DNA of 64,000 nucleotides, taken from an uncultured Bacteroidia bacterium. GTDB taxonomy: Bacteria; Bacteroidota; Bacteroidia; J057; CALLMJ01. A program made the position numbers and the translations under genes. The stretch's first letter is position 1; each line of letters starts with the position of its first letter. The notes under the pieces are model-generated. The model saw nothing but the letters and a program-made list of their open reading frames with translations. It searched no databases and was not told the DNA's origin. Shown piece after piece: positions 1-8,762 of this stretch. The stretch covers positions 1 through 64,000 of the forward strand of contig CALLNY010000014.1 in assembly GCA_938005475.1 (NCBI GenBank), read 5' to 3'.

Positions 1-402
1 AAAAAAGCACATACAGTAAAAAATCTTATGATAGTAGATAAGCATAGACAAGTAATTTACCTATCTAGTACAGTTGAGGGAAGGATACATGATAAAAGAT
101 TATTAGAGGAAATACACAGTAATAAACGCATAAAATTGCGGGGGGATTTAGGTTTTTATGGTTATCAACACCCTTTTATTACGGTACAAACGCCTCAAAA
201 AAAGCCAAAAGGAAAATCATTAACAGAAGAACAAAAGCGTGAAAATCAAAAGTATAATGCCTTACAAGTAAAAATTGAACATGTTTTTGCCGATTTAAAA
301 ATTATTAGAATCATTAAAGATAGAATTCGTAATTATAAATTCGGTTTTAAACATTTTGTAATTTTTTTATTGATCAACTCCACAATTTTAAATTATCTGT
401 AA
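1..402 (+). mobile_element. 3' end of an IS5-like transposase (DDE endonuclease), cut by window edge
   Basis: The frame is already open at base 1 (it reads KKAHTVKNL before the first Met at 28), so this is the C-terminal part of a longer gene lying to the left. The remaining ~133 residues match the catalytic end of DDE_Tnp_4/IS5-type transposases. They contain a KKxHTVKN-like strand, a GxxHDKRLL segment, an Asp in DLGFYGY, and the last catalytic Glu in KIEHVFADLK followed by the usual basic R-NYK stretch. The enzyme would cut and join insertion-sequence ends. No terminal inverted repeat could be paired because the left end is outside the window. The preserved D and E suggest this part is not obviously decayed, but whether the whole element is intact cannot be told. 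Confidence 0.8.
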
Positions 403-451
403 ATCATTTCGTTTTATAGTTGTTCATAAACTCTATTATTTTTAAATGAAA

Positions 452-483
452 TTTGGTAGTTTAGGTATTTATCTCTATATTTG
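452..483 (+). promoter_or_regulatory. Bacteroidota promoter (-33 TTTG, -7 TATATTTG)
   Basis: TTTG at 452-455 and TATATTTG at 476-483 are separated by 20 bases, a match to the phylum's TTTG/N19-20/TAnnTTTG pattern. The -7 box ends 10 bases before the ATG at 494, which decides the start of the small secreted protein and implies a near-leaderless mRNA. Confidence 0.65.
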
Positions 484-493
484 TGAAAAATTT

Positions 494-859
494 ATGAGAC
501 CACTATTTGTTTTATTTTTTTTAGTGATTTACAATAGCAACTTATTTTCGCAAAATCAAAACAAAGAAGGTTACATTCTACCCAAAATCAAACCACAAAT
601 AGAAGTATTGAAACATGAAGTAACTCCTGGCAACCTGTCTATTCATTATAGTATCAATTTTTCTGGAATGGTAGAATTAAGAATTTTTAATCAGACCAAC
701 AAAATCGTTTACCGAGACCAATATATTGTAGACAAAATAGAGAAAGGTAAACCTTTAACTATTAAAGTAAGCACTAAAAAACTACAAGCAGGCAAATATA
801 CTTATGCTCTATTCTACAAAAACAAGGATGTGAAGAGTTCTTTTATAATAGCTAACTGA
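494..859 (+). CDS. small secreted protein of unknown function
   Basis: This encodes 121 residues. The N-terminus (MRPLFVLFFLVIYNSNLFSQ) is a typical signal peptide, with a probable cleavage after the Ser-Gln region. The mature part is a short domain with predicted beta-strands and alternating hydrophobic residues, containing phrases such as VELRIFNQTNKIV and LQAGKYTYALFYKNK. These resemble the Ig-like or T9SS-type sorting fold (the GxYxYxLFxxxxxxxxxFII pattern), but the usual PNP motif is missing. The longest frame starts at 446, but the -7 box at 476-483 overlaps it, so ATG 494 is preferred. It lies 6 bases before yicC and may be co-transcribed. Function unknown. A small protein with a beta-sandwich like the T9SS sorting domain is an inference. 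Confidence 0.7.
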   Translation: MRPLFVLFFLVIYNSNLFSQNQNKEGYILPKIKPQIEVLKHEVTPGNLSIHYSINFSGMVELRIFNQTNKIVYRDQYIVDKIEKGKPLTIKVSTKKLQAGKYTYALFYKNKDVKSSFIIAN

Positions 860-865
860 ATTTCT

Positions 866-1744
866 ATGGTATATTCCATGACAGGTTATGGAAGCGCCTT
901 GCTTGAAAATGATAATTTTTCCGTTTTTGTAGAAATTAAATCATTGAACAATAAAAACCAAGATATATTTCTAAAATTACCGAAATATTACTCCGAAGAA
1001 GAACTCAAAATTCGTAACCTTTTAACCACCCACCTAATTAAAGGTAAAATTTCTGCTACTCTAAAAGTTATCAATAAACAACCTTCCTGTGAGCTATCTT
1101 CTATTATTAACAAAGATTTTATTAAAGCAACCTTTAAAGAACTTAATACTTTACAGGAAGAATTGAACTTAAAATCGGAGTTATCTTTGGCTTCTTTGCT
1201 TAATCTACCGAATGCCTTTTTAGAACATGAACAAAAAGTAAGTGAAGAAGAGTGGGAAATTACTGAAAGAGTACTACTTTTAGCCATTGAAAACTTGAAA
1301 ATCTCTCGTTTAAATGAAGGAAAAGTATTACAAGAAGATATTTTAAATCAACTAAAAATTATAGAAAATTTACTTCCCCAAATTCAAAATTATGAAACAA
1401 TACGTATTGAAAACATTAAAATTAAATTGAAGAATGCTTTCAAAGAGATGAGTGTAGAATGGAATATTCCACCTGAGCGTTTTGAACAAGAGCTTTTCTT
1501 TTATTTAGAAAAACTTGATATTAATGAAGAAAAAATTCGGCTTAGTTCGCATATTCAATACTTTAAGGAAACTATTGAAAAAGAGGAAATTGTAGGTAAA
1601 AAATTACAATTTATTGCGCAGGAAATGGGGCGTGAAATCAATACAATCGGCTCCAAAGCTAATGAATTTAATATTCAAAAAATTGTCGTAGAAATGAAGG
1701 ATGCGCTAGAAAAAATTAAAGAGCAAGTTAATAATATTTTGTAA
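866..1744 (+). CDS. yicC: YicC family endoribonuclease
   Basis: Length is 292 residues, normal for YicC. The N-terminal YicC_N domain opens with the hallmark MxxSMTGYGSA, and the C-terminal DUF1732 domain carries the conserved EMGREINTIGSKAN stretch near residues 250-265. YicC-family proteins form a hexameric, metal-dependent RNase in the cytoplasm; the E. coli member acts on small RNAs. The stop codon abuts the galT start (TAA then ATG), so the two are translated from one mRNA. In many bacteria yicC lies next to gmk, but here galT follows. The family call is secure; the RNA substrate in this organism is unknown. Confidence 0.93.
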   Translation: MVYSMTGYGSALLENDNFSVFVEIKSLNNKNQDIFLKLPKYYSEEELKIRNLLTTHLIKGKISATLKVINKQPSCELSSIINKDFIKATFKELNTLQEELNLKSELSLASLLNLPNAFLEHEQKVSEEEWEITERVLLLAIENLKISRLNEGKVLQEDILNQLKIIENLLPQIQNYETIRIENIKIKLKNAFKEMSVEWNIPPERFEQELFFYLEKLDINEEKIRLSSHIQYFKETIEKEEIVGKKLQFIAQEMGREINTIGSKANEFNIQKIVVEMKDALEKIKEQVNNIL

Positions 1745-2737
1745 ATGAGTGAATTACGATATAACCCTTTTTTAGATACTTATACCATCGTAGCCTCAAA
1801 TCGCCAAAAAAGACCTCATCTTCCCAAAGACTATTGTCCATTTTGCCCCCAGTATGGTCAAGTTCCTTATTATGACGTTATGGCTTATCCTAATGATTTT
1901 CCTGCTTTATCTACCAATCCCGAAGTAGTATTCTCTGAAAATTCCTTTTTTATAAAAAAAGAAGCCTATGGAGCTTGCGAAGTTATTTTATATTCCCCTG
2001 AACATGAAAAACGTTTTTCACAACTTTCTGTAAATCAAATTCTTAAAATATGTAGATTATGGAAAGAGCGTTTTTTATTTTACAAAGAAGACCCTAAAAT
2101 TAAATATATCTTCCCTTTTGAGAACAATGGAGAAGAAGTTGGTGTAACAATTCAGCACCCGCATGGGCAATTATACGCTTATTCTTGGATTCCCGCTAAA
2201 ATTCGCACAGAATTAGATAATTGTATCAAGTTTTATAAGCTTTCTCAAAAACCCCTGATACTCACATGGATTGAAAAAGAAAAAGAAGAAAATACGAGAA
2301 TAATCTACGAAAATGAAGATTTTATTGCTTTAATTCCTTTTTTTACGGACTATCCTTATGGCGTGCAGATTGTAGATAAAAACCTAACCCCAAATATTGG
2401 AGATATGACTGATAATCAATTACTAAATTTAGCTTTAACTCTTAAACATATTACTATGGTGTTTGACAGAATTTTTGATAGACCTTTTCCATACATGTTA
2501 TGTGTACATCAAACACCTGTAAATGATGAATTTTATGCAGATGCTTCAAAATATTATAGTTTTCATATAGAATTTTATCCTCCTTTACGTGAAAAAGATA
2601 AAATTAAGTGGTATGCTTCCTCTGAAATGGGAGCTGGTGCCGCAACCAATACTCAAAAAGTAGAAGATACAGCTAAAATCTTAAAAAATATTCTCAAAAA
2701 TGATATTCTAATAAACCCCAAAAATGACACGTTATGA
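1745..2737 (+). CDS. galT: galactose-1-phosphate uridylyltransferase
   Basis: This 330-residue protein carries out the Leloir exchange between UDP-glucose and galactose-1-phosphate. A zinc-site pair lies in CPFCPQ (residues 31-36), NDFPAL follows near residue 50, and the active-site HPHGQ sits at 138-142, with His140 as the nucleotidylated histidine. A C-terminal HIT-like half contains MLCVHQTP. It is slightly shorter than the E. coli enzyme (348 aa). No galK, galE or galM is nearby, so the role may be UDP-sugar balance for glycan synthesis rather than galactose growth. It starts directly at the yicC stop and overlaps hemG by 14 bases, indicating translational coupling. Confidence 0.95.
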   Translation: MSELRYNPFLDTYTIVASNRQKRPHLPKDYCPFCPQYGQVPYYDVMAYPNDFPALSTNPEVVFSENSFFIKKEAYGACEVILYSPEHEKRFSQLSVNQILKICRLWKERFLFYKEDPKIKYIFPFENNGEEVGVTIQHPHGQLYAYSWIPAKIRTELDNCIKFYKLSQKPLILTWIEKEKEENTRIIYENEDFIALIPFFTDYPYGVQIVDKNLTPNIGDMTDNQLLNLALTLKHITMVFDRIFDRPFPYMLCVHQTPVNDEFYADASKYYSFHIEFYPPLREKDKIKWYASSEMGAGAATNTQKVEDTAKILKNILKNDILINPKNDTL

Positions 2738-4055
2738 CTATATTATTGTAGGCGGTGGTATTAGTGGCTTAAGTGTAGCTTATAATTTAAAGAAAAAACA
2801 AAAAAATTTCATTTTATTAGAAAAATCTAACCGATTAGGCGGTGTTATACAGTCCGAAAAAATAGATGGTTTTCAAATTGAAAAAGGGGCTAATACTGTA
2901 CTTATCCGCAATCAAGAAACTTTTCTTATTTTTAAAGATATAGGTATTTTAGAAAAATTAAAATTACCTAATTCATCCGCTAAAAAACGATATATCCTTA
3001 ACAATCAAAAACTTATACCTTTACCTACAGGTCCTTTCTCCACTTTTTTTCATCCTATCACTCCATTAAGCAGACTAATAAAATGGTCTTTTAAGGATTA
3101 TTTCTCTCAACCTATTCAAGCGGATGTAACTATTAAAAACTTCTTTACTAATAGATTTGATTTTTTTTTCTATGAGAATTTAATTTTTCCGATGGTATCC
3201 GGAATTTACGCAGGAAATCCTGATATAATGAGTCTAGAATATAATTTTCCTAAAATTTTTCAATATGTTAAAGAATATGGAAGTATTATTAAAGGTTTTC
3301 AGAAAAGTCCTCGAAATCATATTCCTGATGAAGCCAAACCCTATTGGAACAAAATGTTTTCCTTTGATGATGGTCTTGAAACAATCATTCAACATCTAGA
3401 AATTAATTTGAAAGGTTTAATACAAAAAAATCAATCTGTTAAACAGATAGAACCTTACGAAGGATATTGGAAGGTATTTACAGAAAATCAAATTTTAGAG
3501 ACTTATCAGTTGATATTAAGTGTTCCTGCCCCTACAACTGCCCTATTTTTGAAAGGTATAGAAGATGAATTATCACAACAACTTATTGGTATTCAATATG
3601 TTCCTTTAATAGTTTTACACTTCACTTTTCCTACTGCAATATGGAAAAGACCTCTCAATGGTTTTGGTTTTTTACGTTCAGAAAAAGAAAATACTAGCAT
3701 TTTGGGCTGTATATTTAACAGCAGAATTTTTGATCATGTGGCGCCCAAGGGTTACGAACTCATTACCGTTATGATTGGTGGTGCTACGCAACCAGATTTA
3801 GTAAACGAAAAGATTGAAAAGTTAGTATATAAAATTCAAAAAGAAATTAAAATTATATTAAATCTGCAAAAAAAACCAGATTTACTTCATTCACAAAAAT
3901 GGGAGATGGCTATTCCTGAATATACTATGCTTCATCACAATTTAGAAAAGTCCTTACTAAAATTTTACAAAAGATTTTCTAATATAAAAATTTTAAGTAA
4001 TTTTTGGGGGGGAATCGGTGTCCCCGATTGTATTCAAAAAGGATTATCCGTATGA
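2724..4055 (+). CDS. hemG: protoporphyrinogen oxidase (HemY type)
   Basis: A 443-residue flavoprotein of the amine-oxidase fold. It begins with the FAD-binding dinucleotide motif GGGISGLS and an ExxxRLGGV stretch near residue 40, and it ends with the family's terminal motif GGIGVPDCIxxG. The enzyme oxidises protoporphyrinogen IX to protoporphyrin IX in haem synthesis, at the inner membrane, usually using oxygen. HemY-type proteins can also act as coproporphyrinogen oxidases (CgoX), and this cannot be excluded from sequence alone. No other hem gene is in the window. It overlaps the galT 3' end by 14 bases, so it belongs to the yicC-galT-hemG operon. Confidence 0.9.
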   Translation: MTRYDYIIVGGGISGLSVAYNLKKKQKNFILLEKSNRLGGVIQSEKIDGFQIEKGANTVLIRNQETFLIFKDIGILEKLKLPNSSAKKRYILNNQKLIPLPTGPFSTFFHPITPLSRLIKWSFKDYFSQPIQADVTIKNFFTNRFDFFFYENLIFPMVSGIYAGNPDIMSLEYNFPKIFQYVKEYGSIIKGFQKSPRNHIPDEAKPYWNKMFSFDDGLETIIQHLEINLKGLIQKNQSVKQIEPYEGYWKVFTENQILETYQLILSVPAPTTALFLKGIEDELSQQLIGIQYVPLIVLHFTFPTAIWKRPLNGFGFLRSEKENTSILGCIFNSRIFDHVAPKGYELITVMIGGATQPDLVNEKIEKLVYKIQKEIKIILNLQKKPDLLHSQKWEMAIPEYTMLHHNLEKSLLKFYKRFSNIKILSNFWGGIGVPDCIQKGLSV

Positions 4056-4135
4056 TTTCATTTATTCACAAATAAAGCTATAAGGAGAACCAAACCAAAG
4101 GAAAAGTTTTACACAGTATTAAACGTTTAGATTTC

Positions 4136-4143
4136 TATTTTTG
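4136..4143 (+). promoter_or_regulatory. -7 box TATTTTTG for cmk
   Basis: TATTTTTG lies 14 bases before the TTG start of cmk at 4158. It supports that start and a very short leader. No clear -33 TTG is seen at the expected distance. Confidence 0.5.
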
Positions 4144-4157
4144 CGAAAAATAAGCAA

Positions 4158-4826
4158 TTGAAAAAAATCATTATTGCCATTGATGGTTATGCGGGTTGTG
4201 GAAAAAGTACCACAGCCAAAGGAGTTGCCAAAGCATTAGGTTATATTTTTATTGATACTGGTGCTATGTATCGTGCGGTAACTTATTATTTTATAACCCA
4301 TCAAATTCCGATTAAAGAGCCGTCCGAAGAAATTTTAAACCAAATACAACTTCGATTTCAAAAAGTAGAAGGGCAACCACAAATATTTCTAAATGAAATG
4401 CCTGTTTACCAGTGGATTAGAACAAAAATGGTGAATGAATACGTTAGTCAAGTAAGCGCATTGAAAGCGGTTAGAAGACACTTAGTAGCCCAGCAACAAC
4501 TCATGGGGCAGGAAAAAGGAATTGTAATGGATGGACGTGACATCGGAACGGTCGTTTTCCCTAACGCTGAACTCAAAATCTTTATGCAAGCTTCACTAGA
4601 AGCACGTGTTAAAAGAAGGCACTCCGAACTCCTAAAATTGAATATTGATATGACCGAAGAAGAAATTCGCTTGAATTTAATTGAAAGAGATTACCAAGAT
4701 ACTCACCGAGAAGAAGGTCCTCTAAAAAAAGCTAATGATGCTATTGTTATCGATACTTCTAACTTAACTATTGAAGAACAAATCCAGCAAGTTTTAAATT
4801 TAGCTTATGAAAAAATTCGTTCTTAA
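4158..4826 (+). CDS. cmk: cytidylate kinase
   Basis: This 222-residue enzyme phosphorylates CMP and dCMP for nucleotide supply. The P-loop GYAGCGKST is at residues 10-18. The CMP-binding IDTGAMYRAV follows at about 31, then MDGRDIGTVVFP near 132-143 and a lid with RxxR-type arginines around ARVKRRH. The first codon is TTG: the conserved KKIIIAIDG strand begins immediately after it and no ATG is available in frame upstream. The 3' end overlaps the next gene by 20 bases, so expression of the barrel protein is coupled to it. Confidence 0.95.
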   Translation: MKKIIIAIDGYAGCGKSTTAKGVAKALGYIFIDTGAMYRAVTYYFITHQIPIKEPSEEILNQIQLRFQKVEGQPQIFLNEMPVYQWIRTKMVNEYVSQVSALKAVRRHLVAQQQLMGQEKGIVMDGRDIGTVVFPNAELKIFMQASLEARVKRRHSELLKLNIDMTEEEIRLNLIERDYQDTHREEGPLKKANDAIVIDTSNLTIEEQIQQVLNLAYEKIRS

Positions 4827-6453
4827 TCTGATATCCTTATTATTCTTTTGCAGTTTTAGTAAAACTCAAAACGACCCACTTAAAGGGCAAGACTCTTTGG
4901 TTCTTGAATTAGAAAGAAATGAATGGCTACCTGAAAGTCATAAATTTAAACCAGAATTTCCTAAAATTAACTTAAAATTACCACCTAAATTACCGTATCA
5001 TTACACCGCCGATAGCTTCCCACATCAACCTAAAATGATTTTACCTACTTTGAAAGTAGAAGCTTTACAAAAACCTACTATGGAAAAACTCTATCAGGGA
5101 TATATTAAATCAAGCTTCTCATCCCTATTGCAACCGCATTTTACCCTCAACATAAATCAAGGTAGAACCTCCAATTTAGACTGGGGCTTCCTCGCAGACT
5201 ATCAAGGTTTATTTAAGAACTATGTACCTAACGCTCAACGAAATACCTTACATTTAGCTACTCATGCAAGCTGGAATAAAGAAAATTATAGTTTAAAAAC
5301 TTATTTACTATATCACCGTTTTATGTTTAATTACTTCGGAGATAGCACTTATATGAATATTATACCAACTGCTGATTCAATCAAAAGTAACTTCGGTTAT
5401 TTCAATTGGAGTAATCAACTTACCTATGGTAATCCCAATAAAGGTTGGTATACGAGTATCCCTCTCCATCTCATTCTGTATAATGATAAATGGAAGAATA
5501 AAGAATTTCATGTTCAAACCTTTCCAGAGGTACGCTATAATTTTCAAAAATATAGCATAGGCTTGCAAGGTACTATTCAAAATGTAAACTCAAAGAATGA
5601 ACTAAAACAAAATACGCGTACATTGCTCGTTGTAAATCCCTATGGAAAAGTATATCTTGAACGTTTACAATTAAAAATGGGAATTTATTGGTCCCAAGTA
5701 GACACAATGAGTTTTTTTCTTCCTGAATTAGAATTAAATTATCAAATTTTCCCAAATATTTTACAAATATTTTTTGGAGTAAAAGGCGATGGTAGTTTAA
5801 ATACTCTTTATGAAACTAAAAGATTATATCCTTTCCTAGAAAAAAATTTTTATCAACAATCAACCACCACACCTTGGAAAATTTTTGCAGGAGGGAAACT
5901 ATCTATACATCACTTTACTTTACAAACAATGGCTTTTTACAAAAAAGTTAATAATTTGATGATAATCTACGGAAACTTCCAAGATAGTATCCTTCAAGAA
6001 AGATGGGTAAAACAAGGTTACTTGACAGGAATTTATGATAAAGGTTCTAGAATTTATGGTGTAAAACTTTCTTCCTTATGGAACAATCAAAAGAATACAT
6101 CGGTTTTAATAGAAATGGATTATAAGAATTGGAAATTAGAAAATTATGAATTTAATTTTCATCAGCCTAATCTTAAATTAAAAATAGAAGCAAAACACAG
6201 TGTAAACAAAAAAATAGAATTTTTAACACAAGTATCTTACTTTAGTTCTATTCCGATTGGTTACCTTTCTGATAATTCTGTCATTAAACAAAAAAGGATA
6301 TTTTTGTTAGATTTACAAGTCAGTTATTTCATAAAGCCTAATCTTAAAATATTTATAGGTGGTATGAACATATTGAATCAAAGGTATTACCTTTTAAGAG
6401 ATTATCAAGAATTACCATTAAATGGTTATGCGGGAGTAAGATTTTTATTTTAA
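4807..6453 (+). CDS. putative outer-membrane beta-barrel protein (TonB-receptor-like porin)
   Basis: The 548-residue protein starts with a signal peptide (MKKFVLNLISLLFFCSFSKT), followed by a proline-rich linker (residues ~45-95). The rest is long alternating amphipathic strands ending in YAGVRFLF, the terminal aromatic signature of outer-membrane barrels. The late segment with MNILNQRYYLLRDYQELP resembles the last strands of TonB-dependent receptors, but there is no recognisable plug domain or TonB box, so it is best called a putative porin. It overlaps cmk by 20 bases and is followed 13 bases later by the HU-like gene. The transported substrate is unknown. Confidence 0.75.
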   Translation: MKKFVLNLISLLFFCSFSKTQNDPLKGQDSLVLELERNEWLPESHKFKPEFPKINLKLPPKLPYHYTADSFPHQPKMILPTLKVEALQKPTMEKLYQGYIKSSFSSLLQPHFTLNINQGRTSNLDWGFLADYQGLFKNYVPNAQRNTLHLATHASWNKENYSLKTYLLYHRFMFNYFGDSTYMNIIPTADSIKSNFGYFNWSNQLTYGNPNKGWYTSIPLHLILYNDKWKNKEFHVQTFPEVRYNFQKYSIGLQGTIQNVNSKNELKQNTRTLLVVNPYGKVYLERLQLKMGIYWSQVDTMSFFLPELELNYQIFPNILQIFFGVKGDGSLNTLYETKRLYPFLEKNFYQQSTTTPWKIFAGGKLSIHHFTLQTMAFYKKVNNLMIIYGNFQDSILQERWVKQGYLTGIYDKGSRIYGVKLSSLWNNQKNTSVLIEMDYKNWKLENYEFNFHQPNLKLKIEAKHSVNKKIEFLTQVSYFSSIPIGYLSDNSVIKQKRIFLLDLQVSYFIKPNLKIFIGGMNILNQRYYLLRDYQELPLNGYAGVRFLF

Positions 6454-6466
6454 CTGAAAATTATTT

Positions 6467-6937
6467 ATGGAAGAGCCTTATTTTTCTCATTTAGTGATGC
6501 TATTCCGAGAATTAGACGTTTTTTCCATTCCAGAAATTGGAACATTTATAAAAATTGTTCATCCTGTTATACGTTCAGAAGATAAATTGATTGCCCCAAG
6601 AGAAGAATTTATCTACGATTATAAAGAAGAATACCTTTCTGAAACCGCTAAATTCTTATCTGAAAGACTGGAAATTTCATTAAAAGAAGCCAAAAAACTT
6701 TTAGAGGATATCAGTATTTATATGTTCCGCTATTTTGATTACGAATCAAGAGATTTATTGATACCGGGTATTGGGATTATGCATCATTATCCTAAAAACG
6801 ATACTTTTTCTATAAAAAATATCGAAGACGTACGCTTAAATACCTATGGAATGAAAGATTTATCGTTAAATAACAACGAAACCAATGAACAAAAAGGCTG
6901 GGTCAAAGGATTAATTAGATGGTTTATTAAAAGATGA
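6467..6937 (+). CDS. HU-like (CCDC81-type prokaryotic HU) domain protein
   Basis: This 156-residue protein shows two HU-like units. The first (residues ~1-75) has FSIPEIGTFIKIVHP followed by an APREEFIYD strand. The second (~75-125) has LLIPGIGIMHHYPKNDTFSI, which fits the IG-x-F turn of HU beta arms. This pattern is known from the CCDC81-like HU family of Bacteroidota, which is usually linked to cell-surface or SPOR-domain proteins. No SPOR domain is present here; the C-terminus is short and basic (KGWVKGLIRWFIKR). It follows the barrel gene by 13 bases. Whether it binds DNA is unknown. Confidence 0.5.
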   Translation: MEEPYFSHLVMLFRELDVFSIPEIGTFIKIVHPVIRSEDKLIAPREEFIYDYKEEYLSETAKFLSERLEISLKEAKKLLEDISIYMFRYFDYESRDLLIPGIGIMHHYPKNDTFSIKNIEDVRLNTYGMKDLSLNNNETNEQKGWVKGLIRWFIKR

Positions 6938-7321
6938 ATAGCTTACTGTTTTTATTATAAATTCGTAATGATTGTCCATTTTTCATTACATCATGCCTAT
7001 CCCATTCAACAAACCACCTTATCATAGTAGGCTTATGCAATTGTATCAATTTCATATGCCTATCCGATGACGCCTCAAAACTATAAACACACCAACCAAC
7101 TTTGTACGGGTTTTTCATTGGATATGAATATACTCATCAAAAGTAATAGCAAAAAGTAAAACATAAGTCTACTTATTCTCAAGAAATATATCAAGTAACG
7201 TAACAAACGTGTTTGAATAGAAAAATTTAATATTTATTTCCTATCTCTGCTTCACTAAAACTAAAAAGGGAACAAACTGATTAGAGTTTGTTCCCTAAAA
7301 ATAAAATCTTGTAATTAAATA
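6938..7321. other. intergenic gap of about 380 bases
   Basis: This AT-rich stretch lies between convergent genes. It contains the minus-strand terminator hairpin near its right end. A 63-residue minus-strand frame (6927-7118) has no signal peptide, no recognised motif and no promoter, and is not called. I see no RNA gene here. Confidence 0.6.
7263..7300 (-). terminator. Rho-independent terminator of the glycine-rich protein gene
   Basis: GGGAACAAACT (7268-7278) pairs perfectly with AGTTTGTTCCC (7285-7295) around a 6-base loop. Read on the minus strand the stem is followed by TTTTT. It lies 27 bases after the stop of the minus-strand gene. Confidence 0.85.
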
Positions 7322-8743
7322 TCAATAAATGATAACTACTCTACCATGACCTCCGTTGGTACCACTACCATGATAGTGATTTCCCCCAAGACCACCATAA
7401 CCACAACCGAAGCATAAATCAGAGTCAGTAGAATTTCCGGGAACTCTACCTGAACCATTAGTAATTGTTGTACCAAGGCTATTACCTCCGCCGCCACCGC
7501 CCGCAGCGCAATCACAATTCCCAATACCTCCTCCCAAGCCACCATTGGTATATCCTCCACCACCGCCTCCACCACCGCCTCCATCATCTGGACCACGAGT
7601 AGCTCCATTAGTACCATTTTGAGAACTACTGCTAGATGCCAATCCTCCCGTTCCGCAAATACCGCAACTTCCACAGACTGCATTATTGCCATTAGAACCT
7701 GATGCACCTCCCGCACCACCAACATCTGTCATATCACAACCAAAACCGCCGCCTCCCCCGCCTCCAGCCGCTACGCATAATAATGTACTGGTGGTAGAAT
7801 TAAAGACTGCCGAAGAACCACCTCCTCCACCGCCACCACCCGAGCATCCTGCTCCTCCAGCGTTGCCTCCATTTCCTCCTGAACCATAACCCCAGCCCCC
7901 AGCACCTCCTCCAGTACTATATACACAACTTAATCCTCCTTCCCCCATACCACCCACATAGATATATAAAACATCTCCTGGTGATACAGAAACCGTCGTA
8001 TTAGAATAAGCTCCACCGCCTCCATCTGCTAATGGTCCAGAATAATAATATGCCATTCCGCCGCCGCCACCGCCACCAGCACCCCACGCCTTAATGGTTA
8101 TGCTTGTAACGTTACAAGGAACTACCCAGGTCTGATAGGCATTTGAAACATAATTAAAAGTAACCTTACCCGATGAACTAGGTGAACTACTAATATTAAC
8201 TGAAATCACATTCGTTACGGCTGTAGTTCCACATGTGTTTGAACCTTTAACTCGGTAGTAATATGTCCCACAAACCAAGCCTGTTACACTATAACTAGTT
8301 ACATTACCGACGTTTAAATTATTGTATCCTGATACATAATTGGTAAAACCTGCATCCGTAGCAACTTCTAAAATATAAGAAGTAGAACCAATGCTGGATG
8401 TCCAATTGGCTGTAAAAGAGGAAAAGGTGATACTTGTTGCCGCTGTAGCCACAAAATTGCCAGGCAATTGGCAATCTATACATCCGATAGATACCCATGC
8501 ATTGGTATTTGCATTATAGATTTCCAGGCATCTTGTGGTAAGATTAAAAATCATTAACGCATCAGCAGGACTTACAATCGCATTTCGTTCAGTGGTTGTA
8601 AGCCTAGGAATTAAAACTCCCTTATCATTCGTTTGCATTTCTAATAATGCAGTAGGGTCAGGACTACTCGTTCCAATCCCTACATTCTGTGCTTGCAAAA
8701 ATACATTACCTAATAGCAAGTAAAAAAATATTAACTTTTTCAT
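7322..8743 (-). CDS. secreted protein with FN3-like domain and large polyglycine region
   Basis: The protein is 473 residues. A signal peptide (MKKLIFFYLLLGNVFLQA) precedes the motif NVGIGTSSPDPTALLEM and KGVLIPRLTTTERNAI, a common head module of Bacteroidota surface and tail-fibre-like proteins. A fibronectin III-like domain follows (~95-185). Residues ~200-465 are glycine-rich, with runs of 6 to 10 Gly alternating with short strands (SITIKAWGAGG, DVLYIYVGGMG) and several cysteines. This resembles the Gly-rich domain of ALK/LTK receptors. The protein ends in GGHGRVVIIY and has no T9SS sorting domain, so its route beyond the Sec system is unclear. It lies 19 bases downstream of the 1738-residue cargo gene and is probably co-transcribed with it. 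Confidence 0.8.
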   Translation of the reverse strand: MKKLIFFYLLLGNVFLQAQNVGIGTSSPDPTALLEMQTNDKGVLIPRLTTTERNAIVSPADALMIFNLTTRCLEIYNANTNAWVSIGCIDCQLPGNFVATAATSITFSSFTANWTSSIGSTSYILEVATDAGFTNYVSGYNNLNVGNVTSYSVTGLVCGTYYYRVKGSNTCGTTAVTNVISVNISSSPSSSGKVTFNYVSNAYQTWVVPCNVTSITIKAWGAGGGGGGGMAYYYSGPLADGGGGAYSNTTVSVSPGDVLYIYVGGMGEGGLSCVYSTGGGAGGWGYGSGGNGGNAGGAGCSGGGGGGGGSSAVFNSTTSTLLCVAAGGGGGGGFGCDMTDVGGAGGASGSNGNNAVCGSCGICGTGGLASSSSSQNGTNGATRGPDDGGGGGGGGGGYTNGGLGGGIGNCDCAAGGGGGGNSLGTTITNGSGRVPGNSTDSDLCFGCGYGGLGGNHYHGSGTNGGHGRVVIIY

Positions 8744-8762
8744 TGTCGTTTAATTTTTTATG

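Noticed and set aside
6927-7118. 63-residue minus-strand reading frame in the gap after the HU-like gene
   Set aside because: No promoter, signal peptide or recognised motif, and it overlaps the HU-like gene end; probably chance.
7336-7889. long frames on both strands opposite or within the glycine-rich gene
   Set aside because: They are Val/Leu-rich or Pro-rich shadows of GGN repeats in the real frame.
7400-8100. regular GGN/CCN-rich DNA as a CRISPR or minisatellite array
   Set aside because: Spacing is irregular, no constant repeat unit exists, and a single open frame covers it.
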